Source: Puffinus mauretanicus
Lineage: Eukaryota > Chordata > Aves > Procellariiformes > Procellariidae
Assembly: GCA_023333565.1 (NCBI GenBank)
Contig: JAJKFH010002564.1
Span: forward strand, 186,001-250,000
DNA length: 64,000 nucleotides
Direction: 5' to 3'
Shown: positions 1 through 12,387 of the stretch, one piece after another
Layout: each line of letters begins with the position of its first letter
Position numbering within the stretch: the first letter of the stretch is position 1
Position numbers and translations under genes: made by a program
The notes under the pieces: generated by a model
Database searches by the model: none
What the model saw: the letters and a program-made list of their open reading frames with translations, nothing else
Told to the model about the DNA's origin: nothing

Positions 1-568
1 TTAAAGCTATAAAATTTTGGTTTGACAACTTCCTTTTCAAACTTGAAAATACCACTTCAGATAAAACTAAGATTTTCCTTGCACAAACACAAACAGATAA
101 GTATTTATACACACCTGTGACACTTGCATTTTTCCTGAAGCAGCCATGCAATATCATAACCACATTGTGGCTCTGTATGTATGATAAATCAAATAACTGG
201 AACAATGATAAGGTTTTTGAAATTTTCCGGATGCACTTACCAATGCTTGAGAGGTAAATCACTGTGAAAATGAATGTTCGAATGTAAATTTCCACAAGTG
301 TGTTTGTATCACTAATTTATCCTCTGTGAGTTGCATTTGAGGTCATACTTTGCCTTCTGAGAATAAAGAATACTGTATGCTATTATCTAGTTAGGATTGT
401 ATGATAACATTTACAGAATCAAAGCTTCAGCAAAAATTAATGAATAGTGCAATACATAAAATACACTGAAATTAGTACAAGAAGGAAAACCCAGGTAAGG
501 AAGCCTTTGCATTCAATCTTCTTTTTAGTGTTTTCTAAGACAACTAAACTCTCAGCACTAGCATGGTT

Positions 569-620
569 TAAAAATAAAATAAAATAAAATAAATAAAATA
601 AAATAAAATAAAATAAAATA
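569..620. repeat. (AAAAT)n microsatellite
   Basis: About ten AAAAT units run in tandem with one shortened unit near 591. This is an ordinary A-rich pentanucleotide repeat and a likely length polymorphism. Confidence 0.95.
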
Positions 621-2644
621 CATCACCTCTATAAGTTTTAATGATAAATCCTGGGGATTTTTAAAACTTTGGGGAGATTTTTAAAAGCGTTGCACAGGCA
701 AAAATGGATAAAAATAATAGAAGGGTCATTTTGTCCCCGAACACTTGTCAGTGAGAAAAGACAGCAACTATGCCCTAAAGAGCTGACAAAGCATATATAG
801 TCTAAATGGTGCTGCTGTTGTGCCTTTTTTAGAAAATAAGCTGTAAAGGAAATTCTATAGGAAAGTTTGATATTTTCATTCCATTTTTAAATAAAAGATA
901 TTTCAAAGGTTTTAATACACTTGGAATGAATATTCAAGCACATGAGTGCACATCTGAACCAAAAAATCTGAGGGCAAATTTTTCAAATACAAATTAATTT
1001 GTTTCAGCAGGAGTTCCCTTATCACCTTCAGCAATGGTGGTTATTAGGAATACTTTCAAAGACCTTAGCTCTAAACTTCTGAAGTTGGAACTTCATTTAT
1101 CAAACTACCTAATCCAGTTTCAAATCTTCATACTTTCTATGGGAAATTAAATAATATATATCTCTAAAACTTAGAGCTCAATGACATCTACTATTTTCTC
1201 CAAATCAAGCTTACTGAAGATAAATTGATAGCTTACAAAGCTTGCTATATCAGCTCAAAACCTCTTAAAGTGATAGCTACCCTAAAGACCATTAAAGTAA
1301 CAGGTGGTACAAAGTATATCTGAAAACCGATTTTAATTGCAAATAAGCTTTATCAGTTCATAGCTGGCAATAACCATCTGGAAGGATATCATCTGCTAGT
1401 TCTGATACTAACTAGTTTTAAAACGAAGTCTGCTTTCTGCTTTCATTTGGGCTTGGTAATCAAAGGAGCAATTAAATGTTTAGTTTTGGTATTACAGCTT
1501 TCTTCTTGGATCTTAAGAAGTATTTAAGTTGTTTTTTAAACAGGCTTACATCCTCTTTAATAGTTCAGCTATATTTTATTTAAAAAAAAATGTATTTCAG
1601 AATGATTTTATAGACAATTCTGGAAAACGTTATTCTGGAAACTTGGGTTTCTGGGCTAAACAAAAAAAATGAAAGAACACTCTTTAAATTTGGCTTTTTC
1701 CTTTGAAGTCTTTTCTACCTTATTTCAAGGCCACCGAGGGTATTGCGTTGCACCCATTTCTGGAACTTCATACACAGTCACCAACCACGATTCAGTCAGG
1801 GCTTCTGTGGACTGATGCTGATAACTTTATTCTATGCCTTTTTGACCTCTGACTTAGACTACTGAAAAGCTTTGTTTTATTACCTCTTTTACAAAATGCT
1901 GTCTGAGTTCTTACTAACACAAAAAGCTGTTGAAAGCATTTTAAGCCACACTAAGCAGCCTCAGTTTAACCTGATAGTCTTTGGGGAGTTAGATCAATAC
2001 TTATTGTCAAACATTTATTAAATTTTATAATTGCGATACCTTCAAGCATACTCTGGAACATGTATTTTTATGACTTGCTGACCTCAGATTTGCTTGTTCA
2101 CAGGTAAAGTTTTTTGTGTTCTATACTACAAAGCAATATTGTGCATCTACTTTTAATTTGTGTCTCACTTCCACACTAGTTTGAAATCCATTCAGAGACA
2201 GCGTTCAATGCTGGTTCAATAAACTTGAAAAAAGGAAAACAAAAATCTGAACTCCATTTTCTTTCTTTTTTTTCTTTTTCTTTTGTTAACTTTAGTTAAC
2301 CCTAGTTCACACTGGCAGAGTGATTTTGTCCATGACATTTCTTCACAAAAGAGAGACAGTTTGCATGAAAGGTATTACAGAAGCTTGGTTAGTATTTTGC
2401 TGTCAGAAGAGCACATTCGCTCTGGATTGCAAGTGCAATCAGTCAGATGAATGAGTTCCTTGAACTCAGCTTAGCACAGTGTCTGTAATAGCCCCATTAC
2501 TAAAGCACCACATAACACAACACCCATCCATTGGGGTGGTCGCAGGAATAAAAAAACACAATGCAAATGAATACTGCTGGTCTAGGTACTTCACATGAGT
2601 CATAAGACTCTTAGATAGATTGGGATTGTGACTGAGAGAAATCC

Positions 2645-2703
2645 TAACTAAGCTCTTATCTTTTCTTTCACTCTTTCTTTCACTCTCTTTCTCTCTCTTT
2701 TTT
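2645..2703. repeat. Pyrimidine-rich CTTT/CTCT tract
   Basis: The stretch is almost pure C and T on the plus strand, with CTTT and CTCTTT units. It directly precedes the 25-bp tandem duplication at 2705, so both may reflect a slippage-prone spot. Confidence 0.8.
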
Positions 2704-2704
2704 A

Positions 2705-2754
2705 GCAGAAAGCTTTAAGGTATCTGAAAGCAGAAAGCTTTAAGGTATCTGAAA
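2705..2754. repeat. Perfect 25-bp tandem duplication
   Basis: Positions 2705-2729 and 2730-2754 are identical. Each copy starts GCAGAAAGCTTTAAGG and ends TATCTGAAA. The absence of mismatches suggests a recent duplication or recent homogenisation. Confidence 0.95.
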
Positions 2755-2819
2755 GAACACTGCTTGACAAGAAAAGACTGAACAGCTAGACACTTGAACT
2801 TTTATTTACTACAAAATGA

Positions 2820-2857
2820 CAAAAAAAAAAAAGAGGGGAAAAAAAAGAAAAAAAACC
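2820..2857. repeat. A-rich purine tract
   Basis: Runs of A are broken by a single GAGGGG and isolated G residues, then the tract ends in CCCC. It is a low-complexity tract with no sign of an attached retroposon body. Confidence 0.8.
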
Positions 2858-4089
2858 CCTATGTGTCTTTAAAAAGGTCCGTCTCCCAAAACAGGCTATG
2901 AGGTCACTATAAGGCAAATAAAAACAATTACCATTGACTAACACCTAAAGTTCCAATGTAAAGAGCTTTAATGATATAATCTGTTGACTGTCATACTTCT
3001 TAAATTAGAAAAATATACAATGATGCCTGTCAAACATTCAGCAACACTTCTCACTCTGGACCTGATTAAAAAGAAGTAATGTTTGTTGAAAAATGAAATA
3101 TTCCTCCACTTTATTAAAACCAGATATTTCAGCAAGCTGTAGCCTACATATTACATGGAAATCTATAAAATTCCAGTAACATGTTAATTTTTGTGACTAA
3201 TGCAATAATGAGACAGCATAGTCAAACAAGACCTTGGATATAACCAAAAAAGGGAAACTATATTCAAAGACAGCAGATCCATACTTTTAAAATAACAGCT
3301 ACAAAGCTGGATACATTCAAACAATAATAATTTATCACAAGAAAACAGAGCAAAGGATTTAGGAGTGGGATCTCAATCTAGATTTAGAATGTAGTAGAAC
3401 ATAGTTCAAAAAAAAAATTAGTTTCTTGTCCAAATAAAAATCACCGGAGATAAAGATTAAGACATTCAACTTCAGGAATAAATCTGGAAAAAGATGAACA
3501 CTGAAGAAAATCCCTGGGTTATTTTGAGTAAGAAGGACTATTTCATAATTTTAAAACAAATATGTTGTTTTACAACATGACTTAAAAATCCTTTTGAAAA
3601 AGATGTTATTATTTTGATTAAATTGACCCAAACACTTCTGTCTTTTATGCACCTTAATCATTTTTGATACCCTGTTGATGATAACACTATTTCTCTCTGA
3701 CATATTGAAAAATATCACTATCTATCTGGGTGAATTATCAGTAACACGTTCAACCTCATTCGGTGGGCATCTGATGTAAAACTACTCAAGATTTCTATGA
3801 TTTCCATTTTATTGAAGGTGCCAATTGCTGTCTCATTAGTGACTGTTAAGTCAGTCGACCACAGAAGACTCAGCAACTGGTCACTGCACCATGCACATCA
3901 TGGAGATCCTGTAGTTTCTCTGGAAGATATATAACGTACAATCTATCTATTGAAAGGAAAATGAAATGTAAGTGTTATGAATCCTAATGATAAATTTGAA
4001 CTAATAACATTATTTAGTCTTATCTTTTCACAGATTTCCAACGGAAGAACATTTCACTGTCTACATCTAGCCTTCCTTCTCCCCATTGT

Positions 4090-4110
4090 ACACGCACACA
4101 CACACACACA
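4090..4110. repeat. (CA)n microsatellite
   Basis: About ten CA units with one CG interruption near the start. It is short and ordinary. Confidence 0.9.
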
Positions 4111-5222
4111 TGCTCGTTACAGCTAAAACAGTGATCGCTGAAAGCATTGCTATACCCTTAATGCAGCTATATCAGTCAGTACATGATATCTTAAATTACA
4201 CAGTACGCTGACACGTCTATTGCTGTGATTAATTTTGTTTGACACTCTAGGCAAAAACCTTTCACTTTAGTGCAACCATTTTATATTTCTTACTGTTACA
4301 GAAAAGCAGCTCTCCATTTGTTTCTTTCTGCTTCATTTTTCCAGGTCAGGGGTCAGGGGTCTGTAATTAAACCCCTAATGTGAAGCATTTAAGATTCTCT
4401 TTCCCCACGTGAACCAAACTTTTCGTGTTTTATATCAGCTTTCATTTGTGCTCATATTTTTTTACAAATGTCCCTTCAGAGTTTGAGGTGAATGAACAGT
4501 TTCATTTGGGCTAGAATATTTTTTCAAGAGAATTCTAATGACATTGTCTAAAAGGAAAAATATATGTTTATGCAAAATGAAAGCTCTGAGGCTAAACATC
4601 TAGTTGAACAATTTTAACTGCATGTATAATCAAGGTTTTCATAACTCTTTCCCCTTTCCATGGTTATTTAAGTTCAAAAGATACTGTTCAGCTAAATGTC
4701 CAACAAGAAAGAGGTTTCTATTACATTTACTCCTTGTATTTTCACAGAAAGTATTCTTACATACAGTCTTGCGAGCTCAGATTCTCCAAGTTTGCAAAGC
4801 AAGAGGAAGACCTGGAAGAGAAGGAATCACTGCCTAAAACAGCCTCCTGTTTAGCAGAAGGTATCCTCATACTAGATGTGCATACATCTGTATAAATTAT
4901 AGCTCCATCTCTGTAGTGCCTTGTCATATTGCTTTTGTTTAGTAAAAGCTCCACAGATTTGCATAATAAATGTCTGAAAAATACATAGTACCTGCTCTTC
5001 AGAACTTACAGTCTAAAATACATATGGAGAAGACAAGGCATTTGTAGAAACTTCAAGGAAAGAATCATTTGGAGTACCTCATGATTTAAATTAAGTTACT
5101 GCTTCACAGTATCATGGGATTGCTAAAATTAATGACCACAGAGACAAAGCACAACATTCAGGGATTGGGGTTCAATACATGACTCGATAACAATGTAAAA
5201 GAAAGAAAGGCATAGAAATCAG

Positions 5223-5344
5223 TGTATAAAAGAGAATTTTTAAAAATACGAAATAATATTTCTCTGCAGAAAAGGTATGGGTTGGTCCTACCATTTCCTG
5301 TGATTTTTTTTTTTTTTTTTTTTTTTTTAATGTATAAAAGAGAA
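5223..5344. repeat. 14-bp direct repeats flanking a segment ending in poly-T
   Basis: The 14-mer TGTATAAAAGAGAA occurs at 5223-5236 and again at 5331-5344. The 94 bases between them end with a run of 25 T (5304-5328). The spacing resembles target-site duplications around a small insertion. However, for a poly-A retroposon on the minus strand the T run should sit at the left end and here it sits at the right, so a local duplication is equally possible. Confidence 0.6.
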
Positions 5345-5373
5345 GTTTCTAACAAAGACTGTGATGGTAAATG

Positions 5374-5398
5374 TAGAGTTCTGGTGCCCAGAACTCTA
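5374..5398. repeat. Perfect 11-bp hairpin, 3-base loop
   Basis: TAGAGTTCTGG (5374-5384) is followed by TGC and then by its exact reverse complement (5388-5398). Such a tight, perfect stem is unusual in this AT-rich setting. It is too short for a microRNA precursor and no T run follows it. No function is claimed. Confidence 0.85.
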
Positions 5399-6513
5399 TG
5401 CCCACATAAACCCAAAATGTCACTATCTTGCAAAGCAAGAAGGAAAAACAATTCACAATATTTCCAAGAATTTGAACATGACCTCATAGCTAACAAAATA
5501 TTTTATAGAAGAGGGTGTTTTCTAATGAAAAATGGTTTTAGTAAAATCAGTGGATTCTGTATTATCTACTCCATATTTTTGGTCTACCTTTTTTCTTGTC
5601 TGTTGTCCTTCAGCAGTTTAAGTGACTATCAGTAAAGATTTTTTTGTGGGGTTTTTTTTTCCCTTCCCCTGCTCCAGACATTACTAAACCTTAAGATTTC
5701 ATTGAACTGTTCTGTTAAAAAGCTGGAACACTATCATTAAAATTGGCTCTACTTGGAAATCTCAAAGCATATATTTCAGTGAATGGGAAATTTCCTGAGC
5801 TAAATTTGGCTTGGCTATACCCAAGTGATCTTGTAAGCATGCAGACTATACAGTTCTTTAAAATGTGAGCTATAAATAAATAAATGAAACCTCTTTTAGA
5901 TGTTTTTGTTGAAAAGATTTCTGCATATATCACATATGGACCTATTGTTTCATTTTTCAAGTCCTGTCCTCTTTCCACAATTAAAATGAAGGCCAATTTT
6001 TCTTTTTCATTTTTCTCTCATCTTCTCTATTATTCCAAATTCATCTATTTTTTGTTTGCTTGTTTATATAATCTTTGTTGTCTTAGAAAGAAATTGTATG
6101 TTTTATATTTCTTTCATTTTGTTTATTTTTTAAATCATTCTAATGAGTTTTTTTTTTCACTTCAGGCTAATATTTGCAATATGCTAAACAGCATGTATCC
6201 TTCTGGAAAGAGATCGCCAAAGTAAACCATATGGTGTTCATTAATGTGAACTGATGGAAGGTGCCATGTTTTTACACCATACCAGAAGTTATATGCATAT
6301 ACGTTCCCTTAAGGAAAGTCACTATGTCAATAACCTAATAAGTTACAAAAAACTTTTAGTCCAAATACTGAGTGGTTTACAATCTGTACACCTCACATAA
6401 AGAAGTACTTTCCTTAGTTATAATACTGTCTACCATAAGTAAGATCTATTTTCTAGGATGACACGTGTTCATATTCCATAAACTACTGGAAGTAAAATGA
6501 AGTAATCAGATTT

Positions 6514-6543
6514 AAAAAACAAAAACAAAAACAAAAACAAAAC
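6514..6543. repeat. (AAAAAC)n microsatellite
   Basis: Four to five CAAAAA-type units follow a short A run. Simple low-complexity sequence. Confidence 0.9.
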
Positions 6544-9500
6544 CCTCTAACAACAAATAAATAGTAATAAAAGAGAGAAATTGTTACTTGATTTTAAAGG
6601 AACTAATAGATTAAACATACGTATATGCTTCACTGGACCAGGGCCTGTTGTGCTCAGCACTAAAGAAAATATTTTTTCTTGCAAGTCATTTTGTGCTTAC
6701 ACAGGTTTCCATCACAGCTGAACTACATCACAGCTCTGAGCAGTGCCACTGAAAGTTCAGACCAGTCCTATTTGAAATTCCATCTTGCCTTCTTTAAGCA
6801 TCTGTTTACTTCCATATTCTCTGCATTCCTCCCAGTTGTAGCAGCTGTTTTTTCTCTCAGCTCTGTAATGTCTATTGCCTATCTTACATTAATTTAAAGG
6901 AATACAGGGCTGTAGTCTTCACTTCTTTTTAAAAAAAAATGTTTGTTTTTCTCCGGAGCAAGAAATTAATGAATATTCCAGCAAAAACTGGTCTAAAGTA
7001 AATTACTCTGAAATATCAAAAGTTCAGAGAATGAATGCTTAAAAATGTCATACCATGAAAATTGCAGAAAAAAAAAAATTAGAAACAAATAATAATTATA
7101 TATGTGAATGCAAAAATATGTATAAATTATATATATCAGAAACATACATTTTTATATAAATACATAAATGGATAAAACTTTTTTTCTCATGTTTTAAATG
7201 AGAAATATGCTTTTGTTTCATTATGTTGCACTAATCTTGTCCTTTATTTCTATCCTGAAGGCATAATCTCTCATTTGTAACACTGGATTTGCAACTGTGC
7301 AAGCACTAAAGGCCTGAAGTGAGAAGAAACATTTCTTTAGGTGAGAAAATGCAGAAAGATGAAAGGAACTCTTAGAGAAATGAGAATAATAGTCTTCGAG
7401 AATAAATTAAACAGCTGAGAATTAGAAACAACAGTACAGATATGTTTCTGATTAGAGGAGTCATTGGACTTCTCAATCAGAAGACAGCAGCTCTTTTTCT
7501 TTGAAAGAAATTTCGCTGTATCTTGTGTTTCTATTTGAGAATGCAAATTAGCACTAAGAGTCTGTATAAACCCTGTTATGACTAAGCCTGACTAGCCCTT
7601 CTACTAGATGAAGAGCAATTACTAGCAAACGGTTGCTTTCTTTACTGCATTACCTTCCTACTCACACAGGTGGGCAGAGCCACCTTGGGAGCAGACCCTG
7701 CCCAGCACCTACCTCGTGCCTCGGGACAGTGACCAGCTGTGTTTGCTCAGAGAGGAAAGCAACTGCAGTAGCAAATTTTCTCCCTCCTTGGAAGATGGAA
7801 GGCACAAGTGGAAGATTGTTTGGGAGAGACTTCTTCTCTGAGCCAACACAGATACATGCTGCACATGGGTACATTTAAATCTACCTCAAAAAATATATAT
7901 GTTATACAAATATATTAGGGGTAGGAGAGAAGTAAATCTTAACCATTACAATGCTCTAAATAAGAAGATAACTCCAGTATGAGGAGACCTAAATATAGGG
8001 TGAAGTACTCACATTGCCTGCATTAGGAGCCTCTGCTTCCAGTATTGTAAATGCAACAAGGTAAAGACTGATTTAGAGCATATCCTACTCTATTAAAATT
8101 TTAACTTAAAATGCTTCAGGTGCATCTTACGCAGACTTAAACCTCTGGGCCTTGTGTGCTAGATGTAAACATCACCTACAAGTAGATTTACTTCAATCTG
8201 GTTGAAAACTAAACCCCTGTCATTTCTTTTGGGATCAGCATAGGTATCAGACATGAAAGTTTAAAACAAAACAAGGACTTAGCTGAAGGTTCAAATTATA
8301 TCTTTTTTAAGGATATGAAGAAACCCATTCTGATTCTGAATCTGGCCAATTACTTTAAAAAAAATAGCATTTTTAATCCTCTTTAATCACCCTAATCATC
8401 TGATACCAATCTTAGGGAATTTATTTATTTTCTTTTTAAGCATAAATTTAAAAATTGCCATAACCAGCTGTGTGGTTACAAGTCAGGTATTAATGTTGGT
8501 TTGACTATTGTTTTCTCCTAATGTATATCAGATTGATTCACTTAGCTGAACTTCATAACCCTTACATTTTTATCTTGTGTGCAATAAAGACAATGTGCTG
8601 TTCCAGCAAGCATCTTTTTAAACAAAGAATCTTGGGAGCAACACCAAAAAACAAAATGTGGAAAAACTGAAGGGGATACAGAATGATGTGTTTACCCTTG
8701 GTAAACAGCTTTTGAATTAGAAAAATCTGGATTAAGAGGGAAAATAAAAATTGCTTCCTGCATCTGTGATTGATGTTTACAGATTCATAAAACATTTTAC
8801 TGTAAACCATGTGCCTAGGGGAATTTGAGAGATTTGCCAATTTTCTACACCAGATCTGTGTCTATTGAGGAATAGCATGCTGCTTCAGCTTCTTTTGTGT
8901 AGCGCATTGCACAAACTTATCTCAAAGCACTTCACAAGCCAGTCCAACAAATAAGTAGATATAAAAGGAAAGCATGACAGTGAATAGATATTGATGAAGG
9001 TTAAAGGGAGAAGTTTTCAAAGGAACTCTAAAGCTGACAGATAGCCCTTAGTTCCATGGATTTCTATTACATAACTCTGATCTTACAGAGGGGAACTATA
9101 TTTTTATTTTGAAATTATATTTCATATAAAGAAAAGTGTAGAAACACTTATGGACTGATTCTATTTGAAGGTATGGCTAAAGGTAATTTAATTTAAAATG
9201 TATGTGGCTCCACCATTAACACAAATAATACCATTACTAACAAGAGCTGGCAGTAGCAATCAGGTTTGCACAGATTTTTGTTTTTGTTTATAGCTTTTTA
9301 TTTAATAAAATATCAGGAAACAGCTTTGTGGGCTCAGTGTTTATTATTTTTGTGCATTCTACTTGAAGTGTAAACTGCAAGTACTTGACAAATGGATTGA
9401 TGTATTGTCTACAAGTCTCAGGGTAACTCTATAGCCTTTGCTAAATGTTAAATTATAGCTCTTCTCACTTCTAATCCTCCCAACACATATCCCCGAAAGT

Positions 9501-10124
9501 AAAAAACAAGTTAAAGTAAATAAATAAAATAGAGAGCCTCAATATATCATACTGTGTCAACTATTTTTGTTTGATTTCTTCTTATATTAGCCTGCAAGTC
9601 CTTTTTACATATGATCGAGTAGTTCTATAACACTTCATATTTCTACCGCCCTAAAAACTGACTGATTTTTCTTTCCTATTTCTTTGCACCTGCAGTGCAC
9701 AACAGCCATCAGTTGTCTACAAAATATCCTCAGCAGAGTAAAAAATATACATACGTAAAAGTCTTTCAGAGTTTGCTATCTTGGTCACTTCTAATGGACT
9801 GTAATAAAGCTGGCAAAATCACGCATCCCTGAAACAGGACACCTATCTGCCATATTTAACATGGTCCAAACAAATAGATATATTTATAAACAGAAAGTCA
9901 TCTTTAGATTTCCAAGGAAGGCTGCCTTCATGGCAAATATTCATCCTTTGTAATGTATGCTTTCTTTATCCATGTAATCATTTATGCTTTCCAAGTAGAA
10001 ATAGAAGATTATGCTCCTTTTTTGTGTAGTGGAATATCATTATGTCTTTCTTCAGGACCTTTTGTAATCTAGGAACACCTAGCTCTTTCATCTGTTAATG
10101 CTTTCTAAAACTCTTAGCTTTCTG

Positions 10125-10262
10125 ATTTGTTCTGTTCTGGATCCCTTCCACTTTTTTTGTTTCTTTGTCTGTCTGTTTGCTTGCTTGTTTCTTAAGGTCT
10201 TCCAAACAAAACTGGACACAGTAGTCCAAGACAAAGTCTCACCAGTGCCAAGTACAAAGCAA
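10125..10262 (-). mobile_element. Old CR1 LINE fragment, minus strand
   Basis: The right half contains AAAACTGGACACAGTAGTCC and then TCTCACCAGTGCCAAGTACA. Both correspond to a well-known stretch near the end of CR1 ORF2, read here on the minus strand, encoding the segment before the FWAPH-like motif. The left part (GTTCTGTTCTGGATCCCTTCC) fits the neighbouring part of the same element. Between them is an expanded T-rich block (TTTG, TCTG and TTGC units) that CR1 does not have. The fragment lacks the 3' UTR tail, is clearly diverged, and its outer edges are approximate. Confidence 0.75.
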
Positions 10263-11356
10263 CATTAGTGACATACAGTAGTCAGTAATGAAGGGGGGAG
10301 AGAAGATGACATAAAAAACCAGATTGCTTAGAAAAGGAGGAGATTTAAAGCAACGGTTCTGATTCAATATCATTAGACTGTGTTTCCAGAAATGAAGAAT
10401 TTTGCCAACCTTTCTTAAGGCATTTGAAATGCAAACAGAATTTTATATTGTTGGAGATGATGGGGCTGGGTTTTACAACAGCTAGGGTAGAAATTTAAAA
10501 TTTCATTTAGAGAATCTGTTACAGAATCCTCATGTCAAATCTAGGAGAAGATGGACTTAATTTCCCTATCTAATATTGGGAGTAGTGGGGAAGACCTTTC
10601 AAGGAAAAAAACACAAAAAACTGAAGTCAGCATAGCCCCCAAATTCCTAGTCAACCAGATGGCTAAAAAATAAAATGTTTTTCCAGAATGGGAAACCTGC
10701 ATATAACTGTAAAAAAGAAAAATCACAGATTAATCTAAAAAGTTAATTGACAGTATGCAAATAGAACATTTGTGTAGATGAAGTCTTCATTTGAATAGAC
10801 TCAGATCTTGCTCAATGCATCAAAGAAAGGGGAAAGAAAGAGGTAAGCAATTATTTCATGCACCTGGACCACTTTTGATATTTCTAGGAACAACTATAAA
10901 ATTAATACATCTAATCTGCTCATAAACGGAAAGGGAGAGTTGGTAGTGTTTCAGTGCCACGGTAGTCCTTCAAAGCCCTAAAAATTAATCACTGTTTCCT
11001 CAGGAAAGAAATGCCACATTGTGCATAGGTCAGTATGTGTACATTTTCGGAAGGAAACAAAGAAAGAAAAGAAAGAATAACAGCAATAAAAAATGGTAAT
11101 GATGATAAGTATGCATGGATTCTTTGTTTATAGCATATTGTGAAAACATCACCTAAGTTTTGAGAAGCTCCAAACCTGCAACTGCCTCAGGCAAGCAAAA
11201 GGTAATGGCTTATAAAGGAAATATCCTGTCAAATGATTTTTATTAAAGTACAGAGTAATCTTCTAGTGGAAGTGGTAGCTGTCCCATCATTTGAGATATT
11301 TTGAACAAGACTTAATAAAATTTTAGATATTAGGTGACAAAACTAATCTTGACTAT

Positions 11357-11395
11357 AGATCATGGACTAAAATATACAGATCATGGACTAAAATA
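11357..11395. repeat. 21-bp tandem duplication (1.9 copies)
   Basis: A unit beginning AGATCATGGACTAAAATA occurs at 11357-11377 and repeats from 11378 to 11395 without mismatch before the copies diverge. It looks like local slippage. Confidence 0.9.
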
Positions 11396-12347
11396 CTTAA
11401 CATATATTTTCTTATATCTAGACTCCGAGATTTAATGCTGCTGCTACAGTTTTAAAGGCCACATGCATTAATTTTCTGTGACACATGCAGGGAAAGTTTT
11501 TGTGTCCAGGTAACCTTATTTCAAAACATACAAAACCTAGTAATACTTATTTAACTTATTTTATTGCAAATTCCATGGATTTTATATTGAAATCACAGAC
11601 ATGAATATTTGAAACTATTTTTCAGACGTAAATATGCATGTGTAATGCTAAATGTTGGATAACACATTTAACCTTAGTCCATGAGCTGCATATTTTATAT
11701 AAACATAAGTTATTTACAGTATATGTTACTTGTATCTTCGTATATGTTACACATCTTTGTAATTTGCTATAAACAGTATCTGCATCCAGAAGTTAAAAAC
11801 CTATATAAAGAACAGAATCTACCTACAAGATATTATTAAATCAGACTTGGTAAAGGAGTGCACATCAAAAAAACAGCTACCCGGCACACTCCACCACTTA
11901 AGTAGATGCACACTGTGTGGCTAAAATGATTAGGGCAAAATGAAGTTATCTGCTGTAGGAGTGAGAGAACATCTGCTCTGAATTGTTTCATCGGCACAAA
12001 TCATGTTGACTTCTTACAAAAGCACATTTGGATCCCCAGAGCAGAAACATACATCTTTCCCCATTTTTATTTCTTAATTTCCATACTGCACACACAACCG
12101 ACTTACTCAGATCAAGATGAGTCTCTGATTGGCTTATAAATATATAAAATATTTAAATCAAAGAAGGTTTAAAGCTAAGGCTGTACTTTATTATCCTGCA
12201 TCCTCTCTTCTACAATAATTATGCACAAGAGCTAAGGGCTGGTCACTTTTCAAGCTAGTATGAGTAACAGACATTTCCATTTGTGGTTTTAACCCACCGT
12301 CATAGCCTTTTTGAAAGTCTAAGACCTGCACATTTGTCATGAGTAGT

Positions 12348-12387
12348 GGGGTTTTTTGGTCGTTTTGGGGGGTTTTGGTTTTTTGTG
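12348..12387 (+). repeat. G/T-rich low-complexity block
   Basis: Runs of 4, 2, 6 and 2 G are separated by T-rich loops on the plus strand. This could form at most a weak two-tetrad quadruplex. No promoter or gene lies next to it that I can identify. Confidence 0.7.

Larger units (their letters stand above)
1..10124. other. AT-rich unique DNA, no gene seen
   Basis: No open frame here has protein-like composition. The longest frames (up to 137 codons near 5.2-5.6 kb) run through homopolymers and are rich in F, L, K and I, as expected by chance in AT-rich DNA. I see no interspersed repeat that I can name with confidence. The stretch does hold simple repeats, a 25-bp tandem duplication and a short hairpin, listed separately. 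Conserved non-coding elements cannot be judged from a single sequence. Confidence 0.6.

Noticed and set aside
5222..5635. 137-codon plus-strand open frame, the longest outside the CR1 copies
   Set aside because: It runs through a 25-T homopolymer, has no domain, and a competing minus-strand frame of similar length crosses the same place. It fits chance in AT-rich DNA.
7633..7878. GC-richer patch with frames open on both strands, considered as an exon
   Set aside because: No recognisable protein family, and no clear splice-site pair that would favour one strand.
8871..8945. Possible ancient SINE/MIR-like remnant (TAGCGCATTGC and CAAAGCACTTCACAAGC)
   Set aside because: Only a short motif resembles such repeats. 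There are no tRNA-type promoter boxes and no tail, so it needs a profile search.
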